Assembly (NCBI GenBank): GCA_036873135.1
Contig: JAPTYO010000022.1
Span: 4,770,979 to 4,834,978 of the forward strand
Origin: Clarkia xantiana subsp. parviflora
Lineage: Eukaryota > Streptophyta > Magnoliopsida > Myrtales > Onagraceae
DNA: 64,000 nt
Direction: 5' to 3'
Shown here: piece by piece, positions 11,501 to 21,451 of the stretch
Layout: each line of letters opens with the position of its first letter
Numbering within the stretch: the stretch's first letter is position 1
Position numbers and translations under genes: made by a program
The notes under the pieces: generated by a model
What the model was told of the DNA's origin: nothing
The model's input: only the letters and a program-made list of their open reading frames with translations
Databases searched by the model: none

Positions 11501-12506
11501 GGTTTGCCACCCATGTTTGGAATCTAATCTCCTTGATGAAATTTGCTTTCATTAGCCTTTCCACTTCTTCCTGGATAGCTATCTTTTTGCTTCCTCCCAT
11601 TGGCCTTACCTTTTGTGTTATTGGTCGCGTTGCCGCGTCTATATTGAGCTTGTGTGAAATTACTTCTTCTGATATTCCTGGCATATCGCTTGGTGACCAG
11701 GCGAATAGATCTTTGTATTCCCTTAGTAAAGCTACTAAGTGCTTTTCCTCTTCCTGAGATAAGGCGGTCCCGATTTTTGCCTTCCTATCGGGCTCTTCTA
11801 TGAGTATTTCTTTTAATTCTTCCGTGGGGGCGGGTCTCCCATGATCCTCTCTTGGGTCCTCATCTATTAGTAGGACCTCTTTTGTTGTTCTCTTCTTACT
11901 TAGTGCGATCCTTGCACATTTCCTTGCAACCTTCTAGTTACTCTTTACTTCTCCTATTCCTTGGCTTGTGGGGAATTTCATTTTCTGATGTAGTGTTGAT
12001 GGCACCATACCCCATTTGTTGATTGTAGTGGTACCTAGGACTCCATTGTATTCCTCAATTTCTTCTGTGATGAAGAAAGGGACATCGATCTTTAACAGCC
12101 TCTGGCCTATCCCCAATGTCACGGGTAGTGTGACTGCCCCCAGTGGGTATGTTAGCTCTCCTGAAAATCCCACCAAGGGGGAGTAGACCTGTTTTATGCT
12201 ACTTGGCCTTACTCCCAGTATGTTGAGGACTTTCTTGCTAATGATGTTAGGTGAGCTTCCACTGTCTACCAGGATTCTTCCAATGTCCATATCAGTGATC
12301 TTCATTGTTATGACTAGGGCATCCTTGTTGTCTGGTAACACATGCTCCATGTCTCTTCTTGAAAATTGTATTACATCTTCTTTCTTTCTTTCTACTTGCT
12401 CTTCTTTTGGTTTACGGTCGTCTTACTGTGCCATATACGCTTCTCTGCCATTTGCTGACTCTCCTCCAGCTCCATAGCCTCCATGAATGACATATACGCT
12501 TGCCAT
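8579..12506 (-). pseudogene. Pol polyprotein of E1 (protease-RT-RNase H-RNase H-integrase), frameshifted
   Basis: Begins with ATG at 12506-12504 (MASVYVIHGGYGAGG), the gag/protease junction; the gag core is absent. Aspartic protease has the canonical VDSGSS (near 12275). RT has MCIDYRDL and YVDD (about 11155-11170). RNase H follows, but its first catalytic aspartate is tyrosine (LYLYIS); then a second, archaeal-type RNase H with all four acidic positions (HTDGSS, NNEAEYEAL, KCDSQL, QEADAL); then integrase with zinc-binding region, ...IDYFSKW, SDNGPQF and QVESANK. Breaks: TAA at 12425-12423, TAG at 11933-11931 (glutamine in E2), and a one-base frameshift in an A-run near 11140. It ends GEHLKKYYV and a stop at 8579. 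Confidence 0.93.
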
Positions 12507-12540
12507 TTGGCCGGTGATAATTAGGCTTTCTATTCGAAAC

Positions 12541-12557
12541 CCACGGACGGCGCCAAG
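12541..12557 (-). other. Primer binding site of E1
   Basis: Minus strand reads CTTGGCGCCGTCCGTGGG directly after the 5' LTR; same core as E2, E4, E5 and E6. Confidence 0.85.
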
Positions 12558-13668
12558 TGTTAGGTTATAAGTTTCAGGTCAACGGGTGGTCGACCTAAAC
12601 CTTACTCCTCACTGGTGAAACTACGGGTTCGGTGCTCCTAAGTCCTGTCGTCCTGATCCGTGTCCTTCTGTCATTCGCCTTCTCTTCTCCACGTGCCCTG
12701 CAAGAGGGGCAATATCAAGCACGGAGGGGGGGTGGTGCTTGATGTACCCTCTCCAATGCTTAAGTCAATACGTTTCTTAGAGAGATAAAACTTAGAGAGA
12801 TGTCAGAGCTAAATTGTATGCTTAGCCAAGATGTTCAAAGATGTTCAAACAAATAGTGGAGAGGTTGTATTTATAGGCAACGGTGTCATTAAGGTGGCTT
12901 AATGACATCGTTAACCTTTAAACACAATTAATTAGCCCTTAATCACGTAATTAAGACCTTAAAGCACGGAGAGGTTGGCGAGAATAATCCAAGTGTGAGA
13001 GTAGGAAAATGGTGCCGGAGCCCTTGGGGGGTGGGGAGAAAATCCGACCCCCAAGGGTAGGGGTTGGGTGTGGCCACCCAACCCCTCCCTAGGGGAGATA
13101 GGGTTGGCCAACCCTATCTCCCCTAAGGGAGATCGGGTTGGCCTACCCGATCTCCCCTAGGGGAGGTCATGTATGATTTGATGACAATATACGCTTGTTA
13201 TCTAGCAATAGTATCTGGACTCGGGTGCACCCTCATTTTGTTGTCTGTCTGCCGCCGTGCCCTGCCTGCTCTTCCCATTTCCATCGCGCTTGGTGTTGTG
13301 TTTTACTTCTTTACTAGGTTGTTGATGGAGCCCTTTGTCGTTGGTGTAGCCACAAATTTGATGATGTTCTGATCCTCCATCTTTTTGGCAAGTTAAGGGG
13401 ATATTGGTTCACATTATTAAGAAGAAAGTGTCATTGTTCTTTTCTTTCTAAGAGGTGGAATAGAATAACCCGGTTGAAGCGTAAGTGTGGCCACCCGACC
13501 TCACCTAGGTGAGTTCGCCGTGGTCCGGACGAGTATTTTCACCTCGTTCGGACCGTTGGTGTTTCCGCGGGGTGTTTGGGTCGAAGTTTCGATTTACAAT
13601 CATTAACGGGGTGATCAAAATAAAACGATTCGGAAGTCAACGGGTTCAAATTGGGCGTATATCCATCA
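12558..13668 (-). repeat. 5' LTR of E1 with a foreign insert
   Basis: Bounded by TGTTAGG (12558) and ATATCCATCA (13668). It matches the 3' LTR outside 13169-13484, where a 316-bp non-LTR segment replaces two bases within the U3 palindrome array. It also has extra palindrome modules (13090-13168). Confidence 0.92.
13169..13484 (+). pseudogene. Captured 3' fragment of a plant presenilin gene inside the E1 LTR
   Basis: The plus strand reads 67 codons (13169-13372) to a TGA. The peptide has two hydrophobic membrane stretches and the presenilin signature ALPALPISI, followed by LGVVFYFFTRLLMEPFV and ending NLMMF. The PALP motif is a diagnostic part of the presenilin (gamma-secretase catalytic subunit) active site; the C-terminus agrees with plant presenilins as I remember them. 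About 112 bp after the stop look like 3' UTR. The fragment lacks the catalytic-aspartate transmembrane segments, so it cannot be functional alone. It is absent from E1's other LTR, so it arrived after, or during, E1's insertion. I see no clear target duplication or terminal repeats. A host-gene fragment is firm; the mechanism is open. Confidence 0.85.
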
Positions 13669-14131
13669 GTAACCAGCGTGGGGGGGGATGCTGGTTGGGC
13701 CCACTCCGACGCTCAAGTTAGCACTTTTAGAGAGAGAAAGCCTTAGAGAGAAGTCATAGCATTTCAAGTCCAAAAGTGAGGGAATTCTCCCAAATGGGAG
13801 ACCTAGGCCCCCTATTTATAGGGAACCTAAGGATCATGCCCAGTTTGGAATTACCTGATTTCGATATGTATGGAAGACGTATACCGACATCAAGGCGAAC
13901 TATGTATGCACCGACTTCCTGCACTTGGCAATTTAGTCGGGGTGAGCGTACGAAGTAAAAACGGTAATCCGGACCTCCGGATCGCCTTAGGGTAATCTGG
14001 AAGTCCGATGGCCCGGGAATTACGCGTATCCCGGACCGTTTTTAGACTTAGGTGTTGTGTAAAAGGGTTTTTGGGATATTTCACGAGTCCCGAAATGTAA
14101 ATACGAACCCGAATTGGACAGATATCTAACA
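13669..14131 (-). repeat. 5' LTR of E0, U3-side part
   Basis: Starts with the GTAAC duplication and continues E0's LTR to GATATCTAACA (14131). On the element strand it includes CCTATAAATAGGG near 13808-13822, a TATA box. No coding content. Confidence 0.8.
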
Positions 14132-14139
14132 ATGTTCTC

Positions 14140-14795
14140 ATATCATTATGTGTTAGGGTGGCCCATTAGGTCTGATGTCCCTTTATCAGATGGTTGGGTT
14201 GCCATGTGGGTCTTATGTTCTCGTATCATTATGTGCTAGGGTGGTCATTTGGGTCTTATATCCGTTTATCTGATGATTGGGTTGCCTTGTGAGTCTTCCC
14301 CTTTTCATTTGGAATGGTTTCCCTTGTGGGTCTTCCAATTTTCATTCAGAAGGGTTGCCCTTGTGGGTCTTCCCCTTTTCATTTGGAAGGGTTGCCCTTA
14401 TGGGTCTTCCCCTTTTTATTCGAAAGGGTTGCCCTTATGGGTCTACCCCTTTTGTCTTCGAAAGGTTGCCCTTATGGGTCTTCCCCTTTTATCTTCGAAG
14501 GGTTGCCCTTATGGGTCTTCCCCCTTTGTCTTCGAATGGTTGCCCTTATGGCTCTTCCCATTTTGTCTTCGAAGGGTTGCCCTTATGGGTTTTCCCATTT
14601 TGTCTTCGAAAGGTTCCCTTTATGGGTCTTCCCATTTTGTCTTCGAAGGGTTGCCCTTATGGGTCTTCTCCTTTTTTCTTCAAAGGGTTGCCCTTATGTG
14701 TCTTCCCCTTTTGTCTTCGAAGGGTTGTCCTTATGGGTCTTTCCCCTTTGTCTTTGAAGGGTTGCCCTTATGGGTCTTCCATTTTTCCTTCGTTT
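14140..14795. repeat. Tandem repeat of E7, 37-bp unit
   Basis: From about 14290 to 14790 there are some 13 units of about 37 bp, with GGGTTGCCCTTATGGGTC as the constant core (for example at 14352 and 14389). The stretch 14140-14290 holds more diverged units. All three plus frames are open only because the unit is stop-free and 37 is not a multiple of three; I do not call a gene. Confidence 0.85.
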
Positions 14796-14875
14796 GTATG
14801 CGCTGAAAGACATTTATTTCATTAGCTTGCAAAGTATTTATATTGATCAAAGCAAAGTGGAGTCTGTGGATCTCC

Positions 14876-15094
14876 TTATAGTAATAAATATAACAAATAA
14901 AATTGGATACTCTTCTCCACTTTTTTGAGGTTGACACTTGGAGGGGTTTCCTTTTTCAAGTGTTCTCCATTGAAGGTATTGGTTGATATCTGCCCATCTG
15001 CCTCTTTAGGCGGTATGTATTGATTGTTGGTATGGATGCATCTTCTCAATACTATTTCTTCCTCCTGGAACTGAAGTTTTTTAGTTGACTCCAT
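14876..15094 (-). pseudogene. Remnant of the integrase C-terminus of E7
   Basis: The minus strand encodes EADGQISTNTFNGEHLKK, matching the end of pol in E1 and E2 (GDGYISTNTFSGEHLKK). Nothing else of pol is recognisable upstream, so it is a relic of a once pol-bearing ancestor or a retained 3' block. Confidence 0.65.
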
Positions 15095-17649
15095 CGCATG
15101 CTTTAGCGAGTAATGGTGGTTTTAGTTGATGCTTCCATGAATAACACCGCCTCCATGTATTTTGCAAGTAGTGGTGTGTTTCTTCTATATTTATGTAATG
15201 AAACATCAAAGTCTGCATTAGTGTTAAATCATTTTATTGTAAAACTTTCAAATTGTGGAGGTCGCCTTATGAAAGCTATCATTGTTGCCTCCAACATAGG
15301 AGCGAATCCATCTAGTGGGTTTATGTTGTATCCTTCCTTTGTGGTTTCCTTTGAAAGGAGTCATGCCACATACTCGCGTGGCCCTCTATTTCCGAGTGTA
15401 CTATCAAGCACTAGCTCACATGGTGCCCCCTAGTTGCTTGGTAGTTTTACCGTTTGTTCTTGTAAGCCTATTAAGGCTTATCCTTCTGTTTCTCGATTGG
15501 GTGTCGAGCACTTGTTCGTTTGGTGCCCCCCCCCCAAGTTGCTCGGTCTCCTTAATCTTTTGTGCTCTTTGAGCATGCCTTTCTTATATGCATCTTCCAG
15601 AATTGGCGGGCGGGGGGTTCAATTTTGATTTTCGCCAATGTTTCTTCTCTTGAGTCTTCGTAGGTGTTGGTTTGGCGCGGTGCCCCCAACCCTGTGTTGT
15701 TCGCACCCTTAGGTGTATAATGTTGGTTCCCATGCAGCCTTATGTGTATTATGCTTGATAAGAGGTGTCCCACTTGAGATGGTTTTACTTTTCCTGGGTA
15801 TGGCCATTAAATGATTGAGCGTAAACCTGTTGCTGCCCCCCAGTGATGAATTTTAGCAATTTTGGTTCACGACGGTGGTGATTTTAGTTCGAAGGGTCTC
15901 ATCATTTTTCCGCTTGACATTGTTTAGCATTGAATTATTCTTGAGAAGTTCTTGCTTGCAGTGACATCGCTACTTATTTTTCAAGCAGGGTGTTTTACTT
16001 TGATGACGACACCATCGCTCTTGCTTGTAAAGTAGAGTGCACTTCTCCTACATCTCTGGAAATTAAGAGAACGTGCACTAGCCGCTCTGATGATATTAAC
16101 TTTCATTTTTCCTTCTTCAAGAAATGTTTTCAGTGCCCCCAACCTTTTTTGACGGGATGATGGGAGTGACTTTCATCACCCCCAGAGTGTTACTCCCTTG
16201 GTTGAGGTGTGCACCCCTTTCGGGGGTTGCTCTAAGCTTTGATATTCCTATTCTCCTGTAGATATGCCAGTAAGGGGGTAAATACACTTTCTCTATTTAA
16301 AGAGCTTGCCACTTTTTGCCCACGTTGATTTGTAGTACTTGCTTCAGGAGGAGTCTATGTACTCTTCTATGCCAATGGAAGAACTAGATATCTGTTGGTG
16401 TGATACCTCCAAATGTCGTGGTTGCATAATTCCCCAATATTGGTCCCCAAGAATATTTATTCTTCCTTTCGGGGTGATAGGCTGATATTGCGGAGGGCTC
16501 TTCAATATGGCTATTTAATATATGGTGGATGTGGGAGTGATATCCTTAGCATCTTGGTTAATATGATTACTTTTCATGGGTAGGAAGTTGGTTTTGCGAA
16601 TCCAGTATCCTTTTAATGTTGAAGTCATTGATGACCCTTGCAATAAGCATAGGTTTGGTGTTGCCCCTCCTTTGAGTTGGATGTATATCTTCTTCTTGAG
16701 TAGTATAAGATCGCATCCCTGCTGGGGTGTGATAGTATTGTTGGGTAGGAGGAGTAGGTGGGAGGAGGAAGTTGGCTTTTTGCCTGGTGGGTGTAACGGT
16801 TGTACATGGATATATTGTAAGATGGGATTCTATATGATGGTATCCGATATGGTTTTCCATGGAGAGACATATCGTATTAGAACCCCTTGAATGGCATTCT
16901 CTCAAAGTAGGCGAGATATGCCCTGCTGATTGTAGTGGCCCTCCTTGTTTGGAGTTATCCTTTTGCTCATGGGGGGAGGTGTATGCATGAACTCTCCTTG
17001 CTTATCATTGTTGATGTGCTTGCCCCTTAGTGTATGTGGTTACTCTTACTAATGCCATATCCTTAGGGAGTTGGAGTTATTGCTTATCTCTCCCTCCTTA
17101 GTGTTGCAATATCCTTCATAGAGTGGCTGTTGTTCAGTGGTCACCTCCAGTTGTCCCCTATTGGTATACTCTGAAGAGCTGTCATGGGTGCATTCATGAA
17201 AGGATGTGAGAATGGTGTTCATCCTTGTGGAGTAGTTGTTGTTCTACTCCCTTTCCCTTTTGCCCCCACCTGGTATAGTCTGGAAGAGCTACCCTGGGTG
17301 CATTCTTGTTGTAATCACTCATTTGGCCTTCTGGCCTGTTCTTGGGTGGTAGGCTGTTGCCCCCACTAGGGGCTTGCCTTTCATTAGGGGTGAGACAGTA
17401 GTTGTTGATTGACTACCAACTGTGGTATCTTGAAGCTTGATGGAGTGTTATCCAAGGAGTGTTGTTCTCCATTGGAAGACGGTTGCCTAAATTCTTTTCT
17501 TGTTGCCCCCCGAATGATAGACTCCTAGAGACCCACGGTTGGCATTTTACTATTGCCGCCCTCTTGTTCTCCGATCCTTCTTTATTTCTCGCCATCGAGT
17601 ACAGGTAGTAGGCTACGTTCTTTTTACTCGAATCCGCATACGACGCCAA
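15095..17649 (-). other. Eroded internal region of E7
   Basis: No intact frame. On the minus strand a short gag-start-like peptide (MARNKEGSENKRAAI, ATG at 17595) follows the primer site, and a protease-like scrap INDFNIKRILDS lies near 16580-16650. The bases before the LTR (17630-17649) read, on the minus strand, TTGGCGTCGTATGCGG, a mutated form of the primer site. The rest shows only stray short frames. Confidence 0.6.
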
Positions 17650-18298
17650 TGTTGGGACATGGGGTCCTGAATGCCTTCTCGCTCCATATCTCCACTCTTC
17701 TTCCTCTCGAGGTACCTGCAAATGGGAACCTGGGGGGTTCCCGGTAAGCCAACTCCAATGCTTAAGTAAGTATAGGCTTTTAGAGAGAGAAAGTAAAAAT
17801 GCAAGAGAGAGAGCAAGATTACCCAAAATGAACAGAGGAGAGCTCGAGTTCTTATAGCCGTCCTGATTCCGGTGCTTTTCCGATCCGGTTGTGGCAGTTT
17901 AGTGACATAACCGGTGTTGACCGTAAATATGGTGAATTTGACATTGGTATGACCACACCCAAGTTTAATATAGTGTAAGTGTCGAAGAATGGCCCCCCGA
18001 GGGTGATCCCCGAGCGAAATATCATCCGGGGTAAGGTTCCAGGACAAGCACCACTCGTCTGAATGAGGGGGGGGGGGGGTGGGAGGGTACCCATCCGGGT
18101 ACCCCCTAGCTCCGCCTGGGGTAACCCGGAGGGAGGGGCTCCATCCAGGTTACCCGAGTGGTTTTGGCCACTCGGTGTATTTTTCTAGCCTCGGTGTTTT
18201 TGGGCCTCGGGGTGTCTGTTTGTCCAAGCTTCAAATTATAGTCGAATGTGACCTAATTTTAGGGCCCAATTTGTGGTAGCTTGGGCGTATATCCAACA
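17650..18298 (-). repeat. 5' LTR of E7
   Basis: Starts TGTTGGGACATG next to the degraded primer site and ends GGGCGTATATCCAACA. A palindrome-rich segment (GGGTACCC-type, 18060-18170) sits in U3, as in the other LTRs. Confidence 0.78.
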
Positions 18299-18519
18299 AT
18301 ACATAAAATATGAGAATTAATTAACAAAGGATCATGCAAGTGTTTTAAAATTTATAACACTTAAAAATGCCTAACATGTTACTACTTTTTTACTAACCAA
18401 ATTATTACAATATACAATGAACAATAATAATTCAAAAAGAAAATTAAGGACCCACAAAACTTAAATGACTTGAATTTAAGAAATATTTTTTTTTGTAATT
18501 TAAAACTCTACAGAAGCTT
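18299..18519. other. AT-rich segment without transposon similarity
   Basis: Strongly AT-rich, with no frame and no match to any element in the window. Probably the surviving host background between E7 and the next LTR pieces. Confidence 0.45.
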
Positions 18520-19121
18520 TGTTGGGTTACAATTTGAGAGAGTCTGGAGTTGACAACTAGCGAGTCGGGATCATCAAAATCAGAACAGCAAAGTAAAAGT
18601 TGAAGACCGTCTATATTCAGAATGAAGAGATGAAACTAAAAGGTTGACGCGTCTTTCTTAATAGATGGCAACAATCAAGACGACATTTGAGCAAATGGAA
18701 AAATATCTTGACAAAAACCCTTCCTCCTAAGGAGATGGAGGAGGCGACGACCCAGTCTCATGAAGGAACCCTCATCTTAAGGAATAGGGCCAGGTGGCGA
18801 CCTACTTGTCATCACCTCTCTAGGGAAACCTTTCCTCTTAAGGAATAGTGAGGTGGCAAGAAGCTTATACCGACTTCGCCAAACCTTCCTTCCTATGGAA
18901 TAATGAGGTGACGACCTGCTTGTCACCTGCTTGTACCGACTCAGGAGAAAAAACCCCTACAAAGGGTAGCCGCCATTTAAAGTCGTAAACTCCCCCTATA
19001 AATACCCTCGAGTATTTTCATATATTTACATGCACGATTATTATTATTCTCACAAATATATTACTGACTTAAGTTTGGAGTGGAATTATGAGCAAATCCC
19101 CACCCCTTTTCAGGTTAACGA
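18520..19121 (+). repeat. LTR piece 1 of the E3-like family, plus orientation
   Basis: Starts TGTTGGGTTAC and shows, in reverse, the same landmarks as the E3 LTR: palindromes of the CTTCCTCTTAAGGAAG type followed by GGTGGCGACCTGCTTG, TATAAATA at 18997-19004, and CCCCACCCCTTTTCAGGT. It stops before the U5 end, where a second LTR start begins at 19122; either truncated or interrupted. Confidence 0.7.
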
Positions 19122-19557
19122 TGTTGGGTTACGATTTTTAGGATGGGCTAGTACGTATAAGTCGAAAGCATATAAGTTGAGACTCCCATAAGAGGTCGAC
19201 GACTAATCACACTCAAATCTCAAAACCAGAAAAGATGGTCGACACCAAGTATTGGGAAGGTATAAATTCAAGGTCTTCAAAGACCGGCGACCAGTCAAAA
19301 TCCAAACTCTCCCTCTTAAGGCAAGAGTCGAGTTTACAACCAAGTATTATTGAAGAAACCTTCCTCTTAAGGAAAGGACAACTGGCAACCTGACTTGCCG
19401 CCTTAGAGAAAACCCTTCCTCTTAAGGAAGGGACAGGTGGCGACCTGCTTCAACCGCCAGAAGGAAACCTTCCTAGTTAAGGAAAGGTGAGGTGGCAACC
19501 TGCTTGTCACTTGCTGACACCGACTCAGGACAGAAACCCTCCCAAGAGGGTAGCCGA
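19122..19557 (+). repeat. LTR piece 2 of the E3-like family, interrupted by E3
   Basis: A second TGTTGGGTTAC start, followed by four to five palindromic U3 modules and stopping at GGGTAGCCGA just before the TATA-box region seen in piece 1. E3's LTR starts at the next base, so the rest of this LTR is expected beyond E3's other end, outside the window, preceded by GCCGA. Confidence 0.7.
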
Positions 19558-20329
19558 TGTTGGGATCAAAATGACGTGGCTCTAGAACTTCGGGTAACGG
19601 ACTTCGAGATCTCGTCGGGAGCTAGCTCACTCAGGTATCTTTCTTGACCTCGTGGGTACTAAGTTTCCTTTGGTGGCTTTGTGCTGGGCGAGGACCTGAA
19701 AAGGGGTGGGGAGGGCCCCTGATTCAACTCCGAAACTTAAGTCAGTAATGGATATCGAGAGAATATTGTAAAGTATATGATAGAGCTTAGAACTTAAATA
19801 ATGAAAGTGAGCCCCTATTTATAGGGAGATATTACCGACTTTTAGTGGCGGCTACCCTCTTGAGAGGGTTTCTGTCTTGAGTCGGCATAAGCAGGTGACA
19901 AGCAGGTTGCCAGCTGATACCTCTTCCTTAAGAGGAAGGTTTCGTGGCATAGAGGGTGGCGAGCAGGTCGCAAGCTGGTGCCTCTTTCTTCAAATGGAAA
20001 TCTTTCTAGAGGCGGCGAGCAGGTATCCACCTGTCATTTCCTTAAGAGGGAAGGTTTCCTCCAAGTATCTGATGGTCAACTCGACTCGTACTTTAGTAGG
20101 GAAGCTTTGGTCCTCGACTCAACTTACACTTCAAGAGAGGATCATTGAATGACCTTCTCGCCTAGTTCTTTATAACTTCTTTCTGGAAAGTCGACTTCTG
20201 TTTGTATGGTTGTCGACCATTCATTTTTATCTCCTTATTGCGGACTCGAATGGTCGATCATATATTCTTTCGAGATCTTCGAATTTTTTTTGTCGACTTG
20301 TACTAGGTTGCCTCATATCAATTCCAACA
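19558..20329 (-). repeat. 3' LTR of E3
   Basis: 772 bp from TGTTGGGATC to ATTCCAACA. It is followed on the right by CTTGCCCCCGAG, the complement of the G-rich polypurine tract. The U3 has several GAGG/CCTC palindromic modules with CTTAAG centres (19910-20060). Confidence 0.85.
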
Positions 20330-20436
20330 CTTGCCCCCGAGACATAAGTCATTAGTATTTAAAATAAAGGGGAAGGAGTTATGTCGAGTACCTTTTATGA
20401 TGAGAGGACATTGCCCCTCCGCTCTCTTAGCGCGTA

Positions 20437-20712
20437 TATAGAAGTATACTTGATACACAACATGATGCATTCAGTCAAGTTGCATTCATACATTAAACTT
20501 CATATCTAGCACTTGGTACTCAATTTAATTGCATATTGATTAGTGGTGCATGTCACACGTGCATGATGCATGACTTGGTGCATGCACCATATTTTGCACC
20601 AGGTTAGATGATTAGTTGATAAGCTTAGTTGGTAAGCCTAGTTTATCAACTATATATTGTGTAAGTTCAGATTGTAATCCCTAGTTGAATGAATGAAGTT
20701 TTATCTTGTATA
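20437..20712 (+). repeat. 5' LTR of C1
   Basis: Starts TATAGAAG and ends CTTGTATA, rather than TG...CA; the ends are fixed by the GCGTA duplication and by the primer site starting at the next base. Confidence 0.93.
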
Positions 20713-20724
20713 TGGTATCAGAGC
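20713..20724 (+). other. Primer binding site of C1 (initiator tRNA-Met)
   Basis: TGGTATCAGAGC, the standard plant copia primer site complementary to the 3' end of tRNA-iMet, directly after the LTR. Confidence 0.95.
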
Positions 20725-21451
20725 GAAGGGAAATGGCGGCGTATCCATTTGCGTGAAGAAACTTGGTTTTCTTCAATATTTGCTTCCAATTTCAGCTTGA
20801 TCTTTTGGTGGTTTGCAAGGATAAGCTTCGTGGTTCTTCAACTCAACTTGGAATCCCCATTTCTTATGCAAGAATGGATGTTGAGTAAGTCAGATTTCAA
20901 GCACTCACACGCATAGATAAAACTGAGCTTAGACTAAGGATTGCTTATAGGCCTTAGTGCTAGTTTGGCTAGTTCTTGTTGATTTCAGCTTTGTTGAGCT
21001 GATTGCATGGTTCATCTTGATATATTCTGGGGTTTGTGTTATTTCCCTGGATTTTGTTATGGATTCTCAGCTTGTTATAGCTGAGCTTGTTGCTTGAATC
21101 TTGCGGATTCACTACGTGTTGAAGATTGAACACTCCTTGCTCGGCTGAGGAGTTATTGTGTGTTCTTCAAGATTAGTGTTCATAGTTTGAAGATTTCAGA
21201 GCATTCATCAATGGAGGACATCCATTTCTGGTGGCTTTCAATCATTGGATATTGCAAAAATTGTTGCGGAATAGTACGGATTGTACTAATAGTGAGCTGG
21301 ATTTTGTCCTACTCTCAACAGATTTGGTGTGCTAGCTTTGTCTATAGTACAAGCTATTGTGTGCGATTTTCTTAGGAAGTTTTGCACCTGATTACTTAAG
21401 GATTTCCCCTACATTGTATTTGCAAGTCCTTTGTGTTACTTGACTTGCAAG
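20725..21451 (+). other. Untranslated leader of C1
   Basis: 727 bp between primer site and gag ATG, T-rich, several short frames but none with a recognisable product. Packaging signals would be expected here; none can be pinpointed by eye. Confidence 0.6.

Larger units (their letters stand above)
4021..13668 (-). mobile_element. E1: Tat-type Ty3/gypsy element, pol-only type, complete with both LTRs
   Basis: A complete minus-strand insertion flanked by the direct repeat GTAAC (4016-4020 and 13669-13673). In element order: 5' LTR (13668-12558), primer site, protease-RT-RNase H-RNase H-integrase (12506-8579), tandem repeats (8290-7595), an antisense spliced gene (5931-6998 on the plus strand), and 3' LTR (4739-4021). 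There is no gag core: the frame starts at the gag/protease junction about 35 bp inside the primer site. The LTRs differ in length (719 and 1111 bp), largely because the 5' LTR holds a 316-bp foreign insert. Pol is broken, so this copy is not autonomous. Confidence 0.93.
1..14131 (-). mobile_element. E0: Tat-type Ty3/gypsy element, gag-protease-gag' type, truncated by window edge, interrupted by E1
   Basis: A minus-strand LTR retrotransposon. Its 5' LTR lies at 3848-4020 plus 13669-14131, split by the insertion of E1. Left of the LTR come a primer binding site, a gag-protease-gag' reading frame (3800-636) and the end of an antisense gene (2-553). The 3' LTR is off the left edge. No reverse transcriptase or integrase lies between the gag' module and the antisense gene, which are only 82 bp apart, so this copy is non-autonomous by structure. 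LTR ends are TG...CA in element orientation. The right flank (ATGTT, 14132-14136) lies in the repeat region of an older element, E7. Confidence 0.85.
14132..18298 (-). mobile_element. E7: old, eroded Tat-type element (5' part in window)
   Basis: Minus-strand element with a 5' LTR (17650-18298), a degraded primer site, eroded gag/protease/integrase traces and a 37-bp tandem repeat at its left, where E0 interrupts it. Phrases such as GTTTGGTGCCCCCC...CAAGTTGCT (15518-15543) match E5 (49230-49255), so it is an older relative of the E4/E5 type. Confidence 0.75.

Noticed and set aside
14249..14825. Three overlapping plus-strand frames of 147-185 codons
   Set aside because: They are the same 37-bp repeat read in three frames; no start context, no non-repeat part, and inside an eroded element.
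18299..18519. Possible host gene in the AT-rich segment
   Set aside because: No open frame of useful length and no splice-compatible coding signal.
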